Source: Hallerella porci (GTDB taxonomy: Bacteria; Fibrobacterota; Fibrobacteria; Fibrobacterales; Fibrobacteraceae). From it: a stretch of 64,000 bases of DNA. Position 1 is the stretch's first letter. Every line of letters starts with the position of its first letter. Under the pieces are notes generated by a model. It saw nothing but the letters and a program-made list of their open reading frames with translations. It searched no databases and was not told the DNA's origin. The stretch covers positions 1 through 64,000 of the forward strand of contig NZ_QGHD01000011.1 of NCBI RefSeq assembly GCF_003148885.1, given 5' to 3'. Made by a program: the position numbers and the translations under genes. Of this stretch, positions 15,707 to 24,697 are shown one piece after another.

Positions 15707-18625
15707 TCATCTCAAAAGTAAAAGTGGTAATGCGGGTAAATAATTTACTGCTGTATTTTCTTGAAATACGCTTCCATCTTGTGATGTGTATTGATAAAAA
15801 TTTTTAGCTGTTGTTGCAGAATGGATTTCTTTGGTGTTGCCATTTTTGGTAATGGTTAATGAACCATCGAGAACTCCTAAAATATCATAAGCATCATTGT
15901 TTCTTGAAATCATTGTGATGCCAGTTGAAGAAAAATCTCCAGAACAGTCATTATAAGGTAAAATATCGCAAATTTTAAAGGGGGTATTTCTTGGCGGAAT
16001 AATTAAGTATTTGTCTTTATTTGGTGTAGCGAAACATTGAAAATTTTGTAGACAAATATCTGTTTTAGAAAATAACTCTTGAGTTAATGGGTATTCCATT
16101 ATATACATAACTGAAGTTTTATTTTGAACTGACGTCCATAAATTAGTTAAATATTTTTTTTCATTATTAATTAAATCATAATCATTTCTTTGAATGTGTT
16201 GCTTTATTGAGATGATTTGATAGTTTGTGATAGTAGTATCAAGTAGATCTATTGGTTCTTTATTTGAGGTATATAGTTTTAAGTGAGTCGAATCTAAATG
16301 AGCATTTATGTTTGCAAGCCAAACCATTCCCTTTTCTGTTGGTCTATCAATTACCCAAAAACTTTCTCCAAAATAGAGAATGGTTCTGTAATTTGTGATA
16401 AATTCATTTTTTATAAAATCTTGAATAATATTTGTGCGAGCTGTGTAGCCTATAATATTTTTTTGCGGATTGTTTATATGTTTGTCTAAAACTTTTGCTT
16501 CATAGCCGCCATCTACAGTAAAATCATAGTTTTTGTCTTTTATTTTAAGGACTATATTAAAAATAGCCATATTTGCTGACCAAAAAAATCCGGGAGTTGA
16601 ACCCATCATTTTTTCAGTTCGTTTTCGTAATTCATCAATTGAAATTGTATAATTATCGGGTTGCCCTCCACCGATTAAACAATCTTTTTTAGAGGTTGAT
16701 GATTCACAATTTTTTCCATAAGTAAGCACATTGTGATTGTTGTATCGATGAAAATTTTCATCTGAACGATTATAAAATTCAGAATAACCTCGGTCTTGAA
16801 TAATAAATCCTTTTTTTGAACTGGATAAAGTAATGGATAAATTATCTTGTTGGTCATGAGATTGCCCATTTTCTAATAAATCGCCATTTTCTGCGATCAT
16901 TGATAAAGCAACAGTATCGTTACCTGCGATTGCAGTAATTAGTCCAATTCCATCTTTAAAATCTCCCCATAATAGATTGCTCTCTGTAGGTATTGTAAGT
17001 GAGTCTAAATTGTAATTCGGAAATCCTAAAAACATGATTGGAGATAATTTGTATGGATCAACAGGATGTTTATTTGCCCATTTATAATAGATTGGATTTT
17101 CTTTTAATTTTCCCCAAATGCGATAATCTGGATTATAAGTGCAGCCATCATCAATTTCAACAGGAATATATCCTGCATTTTTTACGGGTCTTGAAAAATG
17201 GTACATATAATCGGGAGATGCTAAAAATTTTTCATTGATAAAAATAGACTGCCCTTGAGTTGCATAAGCTTCTTTTAGAGCTGCTAATAAGTAAGGAAAA
17301 TCTTCCCAAATGTATTCAGAATAACCAGCTCCTTCTGAATAAGCACCATTTGAACTATAATGAATATTTAAGGCATCGTTAATCGCCTTTAAATTATTAT
17401 CTGTTCCAAAGTGAATGTATTCATATAACGCTAAACTTCCATAGGATTTGATGGCAATATTGTTAAATGCTAAAAATGGTGCTGCAAGTTCAAGCCAAGC
17501 TAAAACACCATCGTAAACTTTTTTATAAGCCATTAACGAAAAGGCTCTAAAATTATTTTTATCAAGCCAAGCGAGTAAAGAAATGCGAACCATCGCTTCT
17601 GAAATAGCAATTAGTTTTTCTTGATGGTTATTGAAAATGTTATAACCTTTTTTAGAAATAAAATCCTTAGCAAAAAATCCACAATCAATAGTGGATGAAA
17701 GTTGATTAGACCATTTGTAATCGTAGGCTTCATAAAATTTGGTACAATTTGCAGTATAAGATTTGTCTATAGAATTTCCAAAATCTTTCCATTTTTTTAT
17801 GTAATTTCCTGTTAAATTGAATGTTTCGTAGCAAGCGTTAATTCCATCTACAATCCAAGCAGCATCTTCTATCATTGAACTACTTGTTAAAAAATAATCC
17901 TCATAATTTAATGTATCAATTTGATTGTTTTTATGATTGCTAACAATAATTTTCCCAAGACCTGAGGTTGAATCTAATTCAAAATCGAATCGATTTTTTT
18001 TGTCAGAATTCAATTTTGATAAAATTTCATCTGTTAATAAAAGGTTTAAGTTATCCCTTGTTGTTGCCCATTTTTTAGCTTCATTATCGTCATCATTTAA
18101 AGGTTTCAATTGAATAGTATCGCTAGCGTGTAAATAATTTTCAAAAAATTTCCAATTATAACTTGATGTATCAATTTGAATATTATTTTGCGATAAATTC
18201 CAACTAGTTATAGATTTGTCATTTGAAGAAAAAGTTTTTGAAAGTTGATCTTTTATGCCAACAAAATCAAAACAAAGTATTTTTTTGTATAATTTATAAA
18301 TCCATTGTGCTGGTTGGTAAATTCCGTTGACAACAGAACAACATATCGTTGCAACAGTTGATGAATAACCATCAACAATATCTCTTACATTTTTAGAAAA
18401 TTTTGCCGTTACTCCTAATGCAGGTACATCAACATAAACAGCAGCTTTTACAACATTTTTTACAAGTCTAAACAAGCTAAATGAATTTGTTCTAAAATAA
18501 ACAAAGTCATCTACAATGCTATCTGCTTTTATACTTTCCCAACGATTTTCAGATTTTATAAAGTGTTCCACATAAATGCTATCATTTGTAGAATAGGAAA
18601 AATCTAAAGGGAGCGCAACATCCAC
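15707..18625 (-). CDS. Heparinase II/III-like C-terminal piece (probable polysaccharide lyase)
   Basis: This piece encodes 972 residues from a GTG, but the frame is open back to about 18778, so the GTG is probably not the real start. The middle resembles the alpha/alpha-toroid plus beta-sandwich of heparinase II/III and alginate-lyase families: GAYSEGAGYSEYIWEDFP, then SHDQQDNLSITL and IIQDRGYSEFYNR, then NNHNVLTYG. These correspond to the H.H.D and HN regions of that family. It would cleave an acidic polysaccharide outside the cell. The lipoprotein gene at 14945-15703 follows at once. Exact substrate cannot be told. Confidence 0.6.
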   Translation of the reverse strand: MDVALPLDFSYSTNDSIYVEHFIKSENRWESIKADSIVDDFVYFRTNSFSLFRLVKNVVKAAVYVDVPALGVTAKFSKNVRDIVDGYSSTVATICCSVVNGIYQPAQWIYKLYKKILCFDFVGIKDQLSKTFSSNDKSITSWNLSQNNIQIDTSSYNWKFFENYLHASDTIQLKPLNDDDNEAKKWATTRDNLNLLLTDEILSKLNSDKKNRFDFELDSTSGLGKIIVSNHKNNQIDTLNYEDYFLTSSSMIEDAAWIVDGINACYETFNLTGNYIKKWKDFGNSIDKSYTANCTKFYEAYDYKWSNQLSSTIDCGFFAKDFISKKGYNIFNNHQEKLIAISEAMVRISLLAWLDKNNFRAFSLMAYKKVYDGVLAWLELAAPFLAFNNIAIKSYGSLALYEYIHFGTDNNLKAINDALNIHYSSNGAYSEGAGYSEYIWEDFPYLLAALKEAYATQGQSIFINEKFLASPDYMYHFSRPVKNAGYIPVEIDDGCTYNPDYRIWGKLKENPIYYKWANKHPVDPYKLSPIMFLGFPNYNLDSLTIPTESNLLWGDFKDGIGLITAIAGNDTVALSMIAENGDLLENGQSHDQQDNLSITLSSSKKGFIIQDRGYSEFYNRSDENFHRYNNHNVLTYGKNCESSTSKKDCLIGGGQPDNYTISIDELRKRTEKMMGSTPGFFWSANMAIFNIVLKIKDKNYDFTVDGGYEAKVLDKHINNPQKNIIGYTARTNIIQDFIKNEFITNYRTILYFGESFWVIDRPTEKGMVWLANINAHLDSTHLKLYTSNKEPIDLLDTTITNYQIISIKQHIQRNDYDLINNEKKYLTNLWTSVQNKTSVMYIMEYPLTQELFSKTDICLQNFQCFATPNKDKYLIIPPRNTPFKICDILPYNDCSGDFSSTGITMISRNNDAYDILGVLDGSLTITKNGNTKEIHSATTAKNFYQYTSQDGSVFQENTAVNYLPALPLLLLR

Positions 18626-18747
18626 AGTATCGCCATTTTTTAATTTCTCATCAATATCGTAAATGTCTCCCAGAATACATAACTCTTCATAATTTTCAGG
18701 GCCATTCGGATTAAATTCTAATTTGTTGTAAGTCGGAATTTTTCCGT

Positions 18748-19188
18748 CTACAAATTTTTTGAAACAAAAGGAGTTTCGTCAAATTCATAAATCGCTTCAA
18801 CAAAATCTTTATCAAGTAATTTTTCGGTTTTCTTAATTTCAATCCATTCAGGAGTTTCTTTTTTTGCCCACCATTTTAATTTTATTTTTCGATGGTCATT
18901 CATGACAATTTCAAAAGTCGGCGCAATGTTAATTTGATGAGATAATTTGACGATTGTATTCCAACCGCTTAAAGGAACTCTTTTGTTTCCGGCATAAAAA
19001 TAACCATTCAGTTGTTTTTTATCCGTGGGCTCAATTTGTACATAAATCGTGGTGTATTCAAATTTTGGAAGTTCTGTTATTTTGAAGTTTGAAGAAATTC
19101 CTTTAAATTCAGTTGTTGAATTTAGTTCTCCTAAATCAATATCATTTTTAATTTGTTCAAAATAAATGGAATCAAATTTTTCAATCAA
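18748..19188 (-). CDS. Fragment of the disrupted heparinase-like gene (second repeat domain)
   Basis: This frame of 146 codons has only a TTG start, no signal peptide and no Shine-Dalgarno, and runs into a stop 3 codons after the A6 tract. It contains QLNGYFYAGNKRVPLSG and a closing KLKWWAKK, the same layout as the upstream piece. It is best read as an internal part of the disrupted gene rather than an independent protein. Confidence 0.45.
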   Translation of the reverse strand: MIEKFDSIYFEQIKNDIDLGELNSTTEFKGISSNFKITELPKFEYTTIYVQIEPTDKKQLNGYFYAGNKRVPLSGWNTIVKLSHQINIAPTFEIVMNDHRKIKLKWWAKKETPEWIEIKKTEKLLDKDFVEAIYEFDETPFVSKNL

Positions 19189-19252
19189 TTGTTTTTTTAT
19201 CTAATCTGTTTTTGAATTTGTTTCTTGACAAGTTGACGTTGCAATTTCAGAA

Positions 19253-19588
19253 TCAACCCACCATTGAATGGGTAAATTTTGTGATGGACCCTCGTATTGA
19301 ATCAAAAGGGAATCGGATTTTTTTAAAATTGATTTCGTGATAATAAGAACGCAGATTATATCTACAGTCATTAACAGTTAAATTTCCTGAAAGTGGAACT
19401 GATGGAATCGAATTGATTCCTAAAATAATTCGCGAATAAAACCAACCAGTAGGAAAATTTTTTAATGCGATTTCGTCGCCGTTTTGAAGAGAGATGACTG
19501 TTTTTTCATTATAGGAAATGGAATGTATTTTCGCAAAAGAAATTTGTGTTATGCAAAGTAAAACAATAGCGAAAATAATTCGAGTCAT
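19253..19588 (-). CDS. Signal-peptide-bearing fragment of the disrupted heparinase-like gene
   Basis: This frame of 111 codons starts with a clear signal peptide (MTRIIFAIVLLCITQISFA). It contains SVPLSGNLTVNDCRYNLRS before the A7 tract. Read as is, it ends in a short unrelated tail; with one A removed it continues through an IQWWVDSE segment that matches the second repeat domain. It is probably the true 5' end of the disrupted gene. Confidence 0.5.
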   Translation of the reverse strand: MTRIIFAIVLLCITQISFAKIHSISYNEKTVISLQNGDEIALKNFPTGWFYSRIILGINSIPSVPLSGNLTVNDCRYNLRSYYHEINFKKIRFPFDSIRGSITKFTHSMVG

Positions 19589-19594
19589 AAAATT

Positions 19595-20038
19595 TTAGGG
19601 AACGATAGAAAGTGATTTTATCGGACAAGATACAAAAGTTGGTTTCCCATTTGCATCATTTAAAATAGCGCAATTCGTATCATTAAGAGTGTTTGTTGCC
19701 GAAGAATAATTCACAAAAATAATGCTAAAAAAACTTTTAGTTGCGTATCCAGTTTGCGCCAAAGCTTGCGTTTGATTGTAGCTTAAATTAGAAGATGGAA
19801 GAATGTGAAATCGCAAAGAATATTTTTTATTGTTAATTGTGACCGTGTCGCTAGAAGCAATAAAAAAGGTGCCACCTTCTTGAATGGATAATGAAAATTT
19901 TGATAAAGATGTTATACAAGTTGATTTTGGAATGCCAGGATTTCCCGAATAATTATTGTCGTTACAAATAATTTGAGCATTGATGGGAAGTAGATTAAGT
20001 AGTAAAATAAATCCAATCTTCTTAAAAATTTCATACAA
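19595..20038 (-). CDS. Small secreted protein of unknown function
   Basis: The body of about 147 codons follows a signal-peptide-like stretch IGFILLLNLLPINAQ. The in-frame start is a TTG at 20038 behind ATGGAG. A much better-looking start, ATGAAATTTTTAAG at 20034, is out of frame by one base; one extra A there would give MKFLKKIGF and a textbook signal peptide. Either the TTG is used or this gene too carries a one-base lesion. It lies 6 bp upstream of the disrupted heparinase-like gene on the same strand. Frame codons upstream of 20038 overlap the promoter area of the divergent lipoprotein and are probably not translated. Confidence 0.5.
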   Translation of the reverse strand: MYEIFKKIGFILLLNLLPINAQIICNDNNYSGNPGIPKSTCITSLSKFSLSIQEGGTFFIASSDTVTINNKKYSLRFHILPSSNLSYNQTQALAQTGYATKSFFSIIFVNYSSATNTLNDTNCAILNDANGKPTFVSCPIKSLSIVP

Positions 20039-20080
20039 AACTCCATTTTCTTTTTTGAAATATAATATCTTTTTATTGTG

Positions 20081-20884
20081 ATGCTCAAAGTAAAAAAAAT
20101 ATTGTTCATTTTGTTGAGTGCAATTCTTTTTGTACTTGTGGGATGTATTTCCAGTAGCGATGATGACTATAAGTATAAAGATGCAAACACTTGTTATTAT
20201 AGGAGAGTCATTCATTATAAAGCGATGATAATAAATCTTTATTTAGAAAAAGTATATAAAACAAAGAATTTAATCGATAAAGATGCAATAGTGAATGTAC
20301 AATTATCATTAGGAGAAGGCTTAGAAAAACAGGATATTGATAAAAATGTGTGCTCTAATACAAATTACAAGTATATAGTAGCTCTAGAGAATAATTCTAA
20401 ACAAAATGGATATGCTGGGCCAAAGTATAAATTAAAGTTAGATACACTAGGTCATGTCAAATTTTCATTGTTTGACGCGAATGATGTTGAAAAGAAATAT
20501 GATTTTGATGTAGATCAACTTCTAAATTTTAGCCATATAAAGGATACCATATTTATTGGAAATAGGGATAGTTCTATTGTCAATTATGAAAGTTGTGATT
20601 TTTCGGATAGCATTTATAATGAAAAATATCGAATTTATAATGCACAACAAATTCCTAAATGTTTTGATAAATCGCAAAAACTAGATAAACCATTAACATT
20701 TTATAATGATTCCACATTGGGCAAAACTATTTCGATGAATTATAGTTTTGAGTATGATAATGGTCTCGGCTTGGATCTAATCAAGGTAAATTCATCAGTC
20801 GTCATCAAAGGCGATGATGAATGGCATAAAATGGTGAATTACGAATTTGAAAATTGGTATTTTCCAAATTCTTCTAGGCAATAA
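20081..20884 (+). CDS. Lipoprotein, paralogue of the protein at 14945-15703
   Basis: This 267-residue protein has a signal peptide ending LVGC and then an S/D-rich linker. The core IHYKAMIINLYLEKVY and DANDVEKKYDFDV match the other lipoprotein of this island. A GTG directly before the ATG is an alternative start. TATAAT at 20061-20066 is a good -10 about 15 bp before the start, so the leader would be very short. It is divergent from the 19595-20038 gene with only about 40 bp between them. No known domain is recognised. Confidence 0.7.
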   Translation: MLKVKKILFILLSAILFVLVGCISSSDDDYKYKDANTCYYRRVIHYKAMIINLYLEKVYKTKNLIDKDAIVNVQLSLGEGLEKQDIDKNVCSNTNYKYIVALENNSKQNGYAGPKYKLKLDTLGHVKFSLFDANDVEKKYDFDVDQLLNFSHIKDTIFIGNRDSSIVNYESCDFSDSIYNEKYRIYNAQQIPKCFDKSQKLDKPLTFYNDSTLGKTISMNYSFEYDNGLGLDLIKVNSSVVIKGDDEWHKMVNYEFENWYFPNSSRQ

Positions 20885-20938
20885 ATCATTTTGCAGATTT
20901 TTTAAATTTTGCAAAATGATTTTTTGAAAAATTTTGAT

Positions 20939-22411
20939 TTAGATATTATATCTTACATATAAATTAACTGCATGCATGGTGCGTGACATTGGGGGAACGC
21001 GCTCGTATGCAGCGATTTTTACATAAGAGTTTAAGCGGAGACCTAAACCAAAATCAGCGGGCAAGTAGGCTTCGATGCCGGCATTGTTAAAGATGACGAA
21101 GTCGTAGCCGTTCGTGCCGTAGTGCGGTTCGGTATTGGGGATGGTGCGGAAAAGATAGGCCGCGATGTAGTTGTAAAATTTTCCCCAATTTTTAAGTTCT
21201 AATTCAATGGTCGATTTGTAGCTTAAGCCCAAGCTGTATTGGTATTTGCGGGTAACTTGATAATTGGTATCCGCTGCGGCTAACACATCGTCATAGTTAA
21301 AGTCCGAAGAGCCGAGAATGATATAAGATGGCATGTGAATCATTCGGAATCGAAGACTTTCGGAAAGGTCAATATTTACGTCGGCGCCGAGACCGATTGC
21401 GAGAGCAGACATTTCAACTAAGTCTCCGTAGAATGTATCGAAGTGCAAGTATGTAGCAAAGTCCATCCAATTTTCGCCGGCGTGGAAGTGCAAATTTTTA
21501 AGCTTGCCCACGGAATTCATCCGCATCATCATACCGTCTTCGCTTTGATCTTGACTAAAGTCAAAGGTGAAATATTCAAACGGTTCTTTGATTTTTCGAT
21601 TGGGACTTCCGTAAACGAGATTTAATCCATAAGTCATCGATCCTGCATCCCAATCATCGCTGTCTTGTAATTTTCCGTCTTCACCATCGTAGCGATATTC
21701 ACTTCCGAAGCGTTTGCCGAGACCGGCAAAGATGGACCATTTCATCGGTGCGTAGCCCGGATTTGTGGGACTTGGACCGTGCCATTTTTCTTGGACGTAA
21801 GCCATCGGACTTGCGATGAATGCAAAAATATTGTCAAGGATTCCGGCGTTAGGTTTTGCTAAGGCTCGCGTAGAAATACGATAAAGCATTTCGCCGTAAA
21901 TTGTTCCGCCGACGCTTGTCGCAATGAGATCGTTTGGGGCGGGATATTCTGTTTCGCAGAACATTTCCCAGAAATATGATCCGGTTAAAGCGAAGAAATA
22001 GCTTTCGTAAAAGTCATAACCCGAAGCACGAGCCGTCGCATAATACATGTTGCCTTGATACGGGTGACCGAAGAAGTTAATCGCAAAATGGTTATCGTCC
22101 CAACGCCAACCTTCGCGGTAATTGCGCTTCCAATAAGAAGGGCCGACTTTCGCATAATCTTTTTGCAAAACGTAGCGGTCCCAAACCCAAACGAGACCGT
22201 CTTGTGCGAGAACGCCGATAAAGGGAACGATGACAGGAAGGCGTTTGCCGGTGGGAGTTCGCGGTGTATATTCGGGAATCGAATCCGAATTGCCTGCGGG
22301 CTGTTTTGACTCAACCGAAGAGGTATCGGTTGCTGCTGTCTGCGGGGTTTCGTCCGCAAAAGCAAGCGCGGAAAGGAAAGCCAGAGAAAGAAAAAACAGT
22401 TTTATTTTCAT
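20939..22411 (-). CDS. DUF3943 outer-membrane-type protein
   Basis: This 490-residue protein has a cleavable signal peptide (FLSALAFA at about residues 12-19) and a proline/serine-rich spacer. A DUF3943 domain at about 50-190 shows FAINFFGHPYQGNMYY and ATSVGGTIYGEMLYR. The rest has alternating aromatic/polar beta-strand patterns and ends in VRYNI, consistent with an outer-membrane beta-barrel. Function of the family is unknown. It is a single-gene minus-strand unit. Confidence 0.75.
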   Translation of the reverse strand: MKIKLFFLSLAFLSALAFADETPQTAATDTSSVESKQPAGNSDSIPEYTPRTPTGKRLPVIVPFIGVLAQDGLVWVWDRYVLQKDYAKVGPSYWKRNYREGWRWDDNHFAINFFGHPYQGNMYYATARASGYDFYESYFFALTGSYFWEMFCETEYPAPNDLIATSVGGTIYGEMLYRISTRALAKPNAGILDNIFAFIASPMAYVQEKWHGPSPTNPGYAPMKWSIFAGLGKRFGSEYRYDGEDGKLQDSDDWDAGSMTYGLNLVYGSPNRKIKEPFEYFTFDFSQDQSEDGMMMRMNSVGKLKNLHFHAGENWMDFATYLHFDTFYGDLVEMSALAIGLGADVNIDLSESLRFRMIHMPSYIILGSSDFNYDDVLAAADTNYQVTRKYQYSLGLSYKSTIELELKNWGKFYNYIAAYLFRTIPNTEPHYGTNGYDFVIFNNAGIEAYLPADFGLGLRLNSYVKIAAYERVPPMSRTMHAVNLYVRYNI

Positions 22412-22533
22412 GCTAGCACAAAAATGGCTTTTTTTATAAGTTTTTTGTAGGGAGGAAAAGATAAAATGGGTCGTTTTCCGATGAAATGATCAAATGGTTG
22501 GGGTTTTGACGATGATTTTCTATATTTACGGCA

Positions 22534-22854
22534 ATGCAATTATGCTTAGAACCAGATCAGCTGAATTTAATTCAGCGAATTTTAAATGCCCATTTCGCAG
22601 GGCTTGAAGTGGACGCTTATGGTCCGCGGGTAACTGGTGTTGATTTAACGCCAGAGTCTGCGTTGAATATCGTAGTCGTTACTTCGCAGCCTGTTTCCTT
22701 CGAAGAAATGGTGAGCGTTGAAAATGCATTCGCCGAAAGCGGACTTCCTTTTCGCGTCGATATTATCGATTGGTCAAAGCTCACAGAAGGCATGCAAAAA
22801 GACATTAAAAAAGAACACATCGTAATCCAAGAAGCCGTTGCGGATGCTTCTTGA
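22534..22854 (+). CDS. MNT-like nucleotidyltransferase fold, catalytic residues lost
   Basis: This 106-residue protein matches the small MNT nucleotidyltransferase fold in outline. AYGPRVTGVDLTPESALNI at residues 28-46 corresponds to the active-site stretch, and FRVDIIDW near 75-82 to the strand bearing the third acid. The diagnostic G-S pair is G30-P31, and the metal-binding D-x-D is A43-L44-N45, so catalysis looks impossible. No HEPN toxin partner is adjacent. The next gene's ATG starts 14 bp after this stop, so the two may be co-transcribed. Function is unknown. Confidence 0.6.
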   Translation: MQLCLEPDQLNLIQRILNAHFAGLEVDAYGPRVTGVDLTPESALNIVVVTSQPVSFEEMVSVENAFAESGLPFRVDIIDWSKLTEGMQKDIKKEHIVIQEAVADAS

Positions 22855-22867
22855 TTTTTGGAAATTT

Positions 22868-24643
22868 ATGCTCAAAAAAATTTTTTCATCCACAATTCCG
22901 GCGCTGCTTTTGGCGTCCGCAGTTGTTTCTGCTGCTCCGACAGAATCGGCGGATTGCTCGTCTCTTGAATCTTTAAAACCTCTCGCAGAAAAGAAGTTGA
23001 AAACCGAAGAAGGTTATCAGGCAGCGTTACAGCTCGCAGCTTGCTACGCAGCATCGGGCGATACCGCAAATTTGGATCGTTTGTCTTCTCGGTTCCTCGA
23101 ATTTTATGCGGGAAATCCGAAACGTTCGCGGATGGAAGTCATCGCCGCAGAACGGATGCTTGCGAATGATTCGTCGGTGACAAAAGCCATCGATATGCTT
23201 TTGAATGTGCTTTCGTATAGCCAGAATAATACGATTAAAGAAGATGCGAGCAATTTAGCGGTGCGAATTATTGCAAAAGATGCGCGCTTAACGATTGGAC
23301 AACTCACGACGATTGCAGATAAAGCGCTCGTGAATCGCAAAGTTTCGAATGCGACTTGGTTGCGCTTAGGCAGCGAACTTGCGAAAAAGCAAAATTACAA
23401 AGCGGCGCGTTACTGGTATAAAAAAGTGGTAACGGCAAATGAAAGCGCAGAATGGGTAGAAAAAGCAAATCGATCAATCGATGATTTAGAAGGGAAAGCT
23501 TCGATTCCGACCGTTTTGATTTTGGCGCCGACTTCGGGCGATTTTGCGGAATTTGGTAAAGAAGCGGTGAACGGCGTTCGCTTGGCATTTGAAAAATCGG
23601 ATTTGAAAAATAAAGTGAATTTACGCGTTGCCGATACGCGTGCCGATGCCGTGGAAGCGCTTCGCAAAACGCGTCAAGCGGTTGCGCAAGATAGCGTCGT
23701 CGCAATAATTGGACCTTTGATGAGTGCGCCGGCAGCAACGGTTGCAGCTTGGCTCAGTTCGATGCATACAAATATTCCGATGATTACGCCGACGGCAACG
23801 GATGCGGGCATTTCTCGGATGGGCTCGAATATTTTCCAAGTGAATGTGAGCATGGATAATTTGGCGACAGGCATTGCGAATTATGCGATTAACTGCTTAG
23901 GCATTCGCGAATTTGCAGTCCTTTCTCCGGTGGGAGATTTTGGTTCAGCGATGACGCAGAGCTTTACCCGCGCTGTCGAAAGTCGCGGCGGAGTGATTGT
24001 TGCGACGCAGGAATTTGAAGAAGGTCGTCCTGATTATACGACGGAATTTCGAAAATTGCGTGCGGTGCGTTTCCCGCAAATTTTGCGCAAGCGGAACATT
24101 GCTCGCGGAGCCAAAGATTTAGATGCGATTTCGGCAAAAGATAAAAAGTCTTATTTGCAAGATTCTGTGTTTGCGATTCCCGGCATTTTCATTCCGAGCT
24201 CAAGCCCGTCGGATGCAGGACTGATTGCGCGTCAGGTGGCGTATCACAAATTGAACGGCACACTTCTCGGCACTTCGGGCTGGTATGGGCAAGACTTAAT
24301 CGACGAAGGCAAAAAACTTGTCGAAGGTTCTTACTTTAGCGTCGCTTCGGCGGGAGTTGATTCCAACAAAGTTTACACCGATTTTGCGAATGCGTACAAA
24401 TCGAAATTTGGCGAAGCGCCGAAAGCAGATAAAGTCAGCGGGCTCAGTTACAGCGCAGCAAACATTGTCTTCTCGCTTCTCGCATCGGGCGAAAAAGAAT
24501 TGGTGAAGAAAATTTATTCGCAAAAGAATTTCGTCGGCGTTTACGGCGACATTCGCTTTGAACGTGGCGCTAATGCAAATGTTCAAATCATGAGCGTGGA
24601 TTCGTCGGCTTTTGTGAACAAAACCAAGTGTGCAGAAAAATAA
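22868..24643 (+). CDS. LpoA-like periplasmic protein (TPR plus type 1 periplasmic-binding fold)
   Basis: This 591-residue protein has a signal peptide (about residues 1-22) and a helical repeat region at about 25-195 resembling TPRs. A type 1 periplasmic-binding fold of the branched-chain amino-acid receptor family follows, beginning IPTVLILAPTSGDFAEFG and including VVAIIGPLMSAPAATVAA. TPR plus this fold is the layout of LpoA, the outer-membrane activator of penicillin-binding proteins, but no lipobox is evident. No ABC permease or ATPase gene is near, which favours an LpoA-like or sensory role over transport. The ATG at 22868 is chosen because the signal peptide begins there. Confidence 0.7.
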   Translation: MLKKIFSSTIPALLLASAVVSAAPTESADCSSLESLKPLAEKKLKTEEGYQAALQLAACYAASGDTANLDRLSSRFLEFYAGNPKRSRMEVIAAERMLANDSSVTKAIDMLLNVLSYSQNNTIKEDASNLAVRIIAKDARLTIGQLTTIADKALVNRKVSNATWLRLGSELAKKQNYKAARYWYKKVVTANESAEWVEKANRSIDDLEGKASIPTVLILAPTSGDFAEFGKEAVNGVRLAFEKSDLKNKVNLRVADTRADAVEALRKTRQAVAQDSVVAIIGPLMSAPAATVAAWLSSMHTNIPMITPTATDAGISRMGSNIFQVNVSMDNLATGIANYAINCLGIREFAVLSPVGDFGSAMTQSFTRAVESRGGVIVATQEFEEGRPDYTTEFRKLRAVRFPQILRKRNIARGAKDLDAISAKDKKSYLQDSVFAIPGIFIPSSSPSDAGLIARQVAYHKLNGTLLGTSGWYGQDLIDEGKKLVEGSYFSVASAGVDSNKVYTDFANAYKSKFGEAPKADKVSGLSYSAANIVFSLLASGEKELVKKIYSQKNFVGVYGDIRFERGANANVQIMSVDSSAFVNKTKCAEK

Positions 24644-24697
24644 TTATTGCAGAGCGCAATAATTGATTGTAAAATCATCCGAGCGGAGTCAGTAAAA

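Larger units (their letters stand above)
15707..19588 (-). pseudogene. Secreted heparinase II/III-like protein, apparently broken in three places
   Basis: Three consecutive reading frames look like parts of one gene of about 1,290 codons with an N-terminal signal peptide. Removing one base from the T-run 19318-19324 (A7 on the coding strand) continues the first piece into a frame that runs to a TAG at 19201-19203. The same frame resumes directly into the second piece. Adding one base to the T-run 18755-18760 (A6 on the coding strand) then joins the second piece to the large third piece (SK-KFVDGK). After correction two tandem domains appear, each with L[SN]G near its start and a closing WW. 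Sequencing error at the two homopolymers is the main alternative, but the TAG is not a homopolymer problem. Confidence 0.6.

Noticed and set aside
22534-22854. MNT-HEPN toxin-antitoxin pair
   Set aside because: The MNT-like protein lacks catalytic residues and the neighbour is a periplasmic binding protein, not a HEPN toxin.
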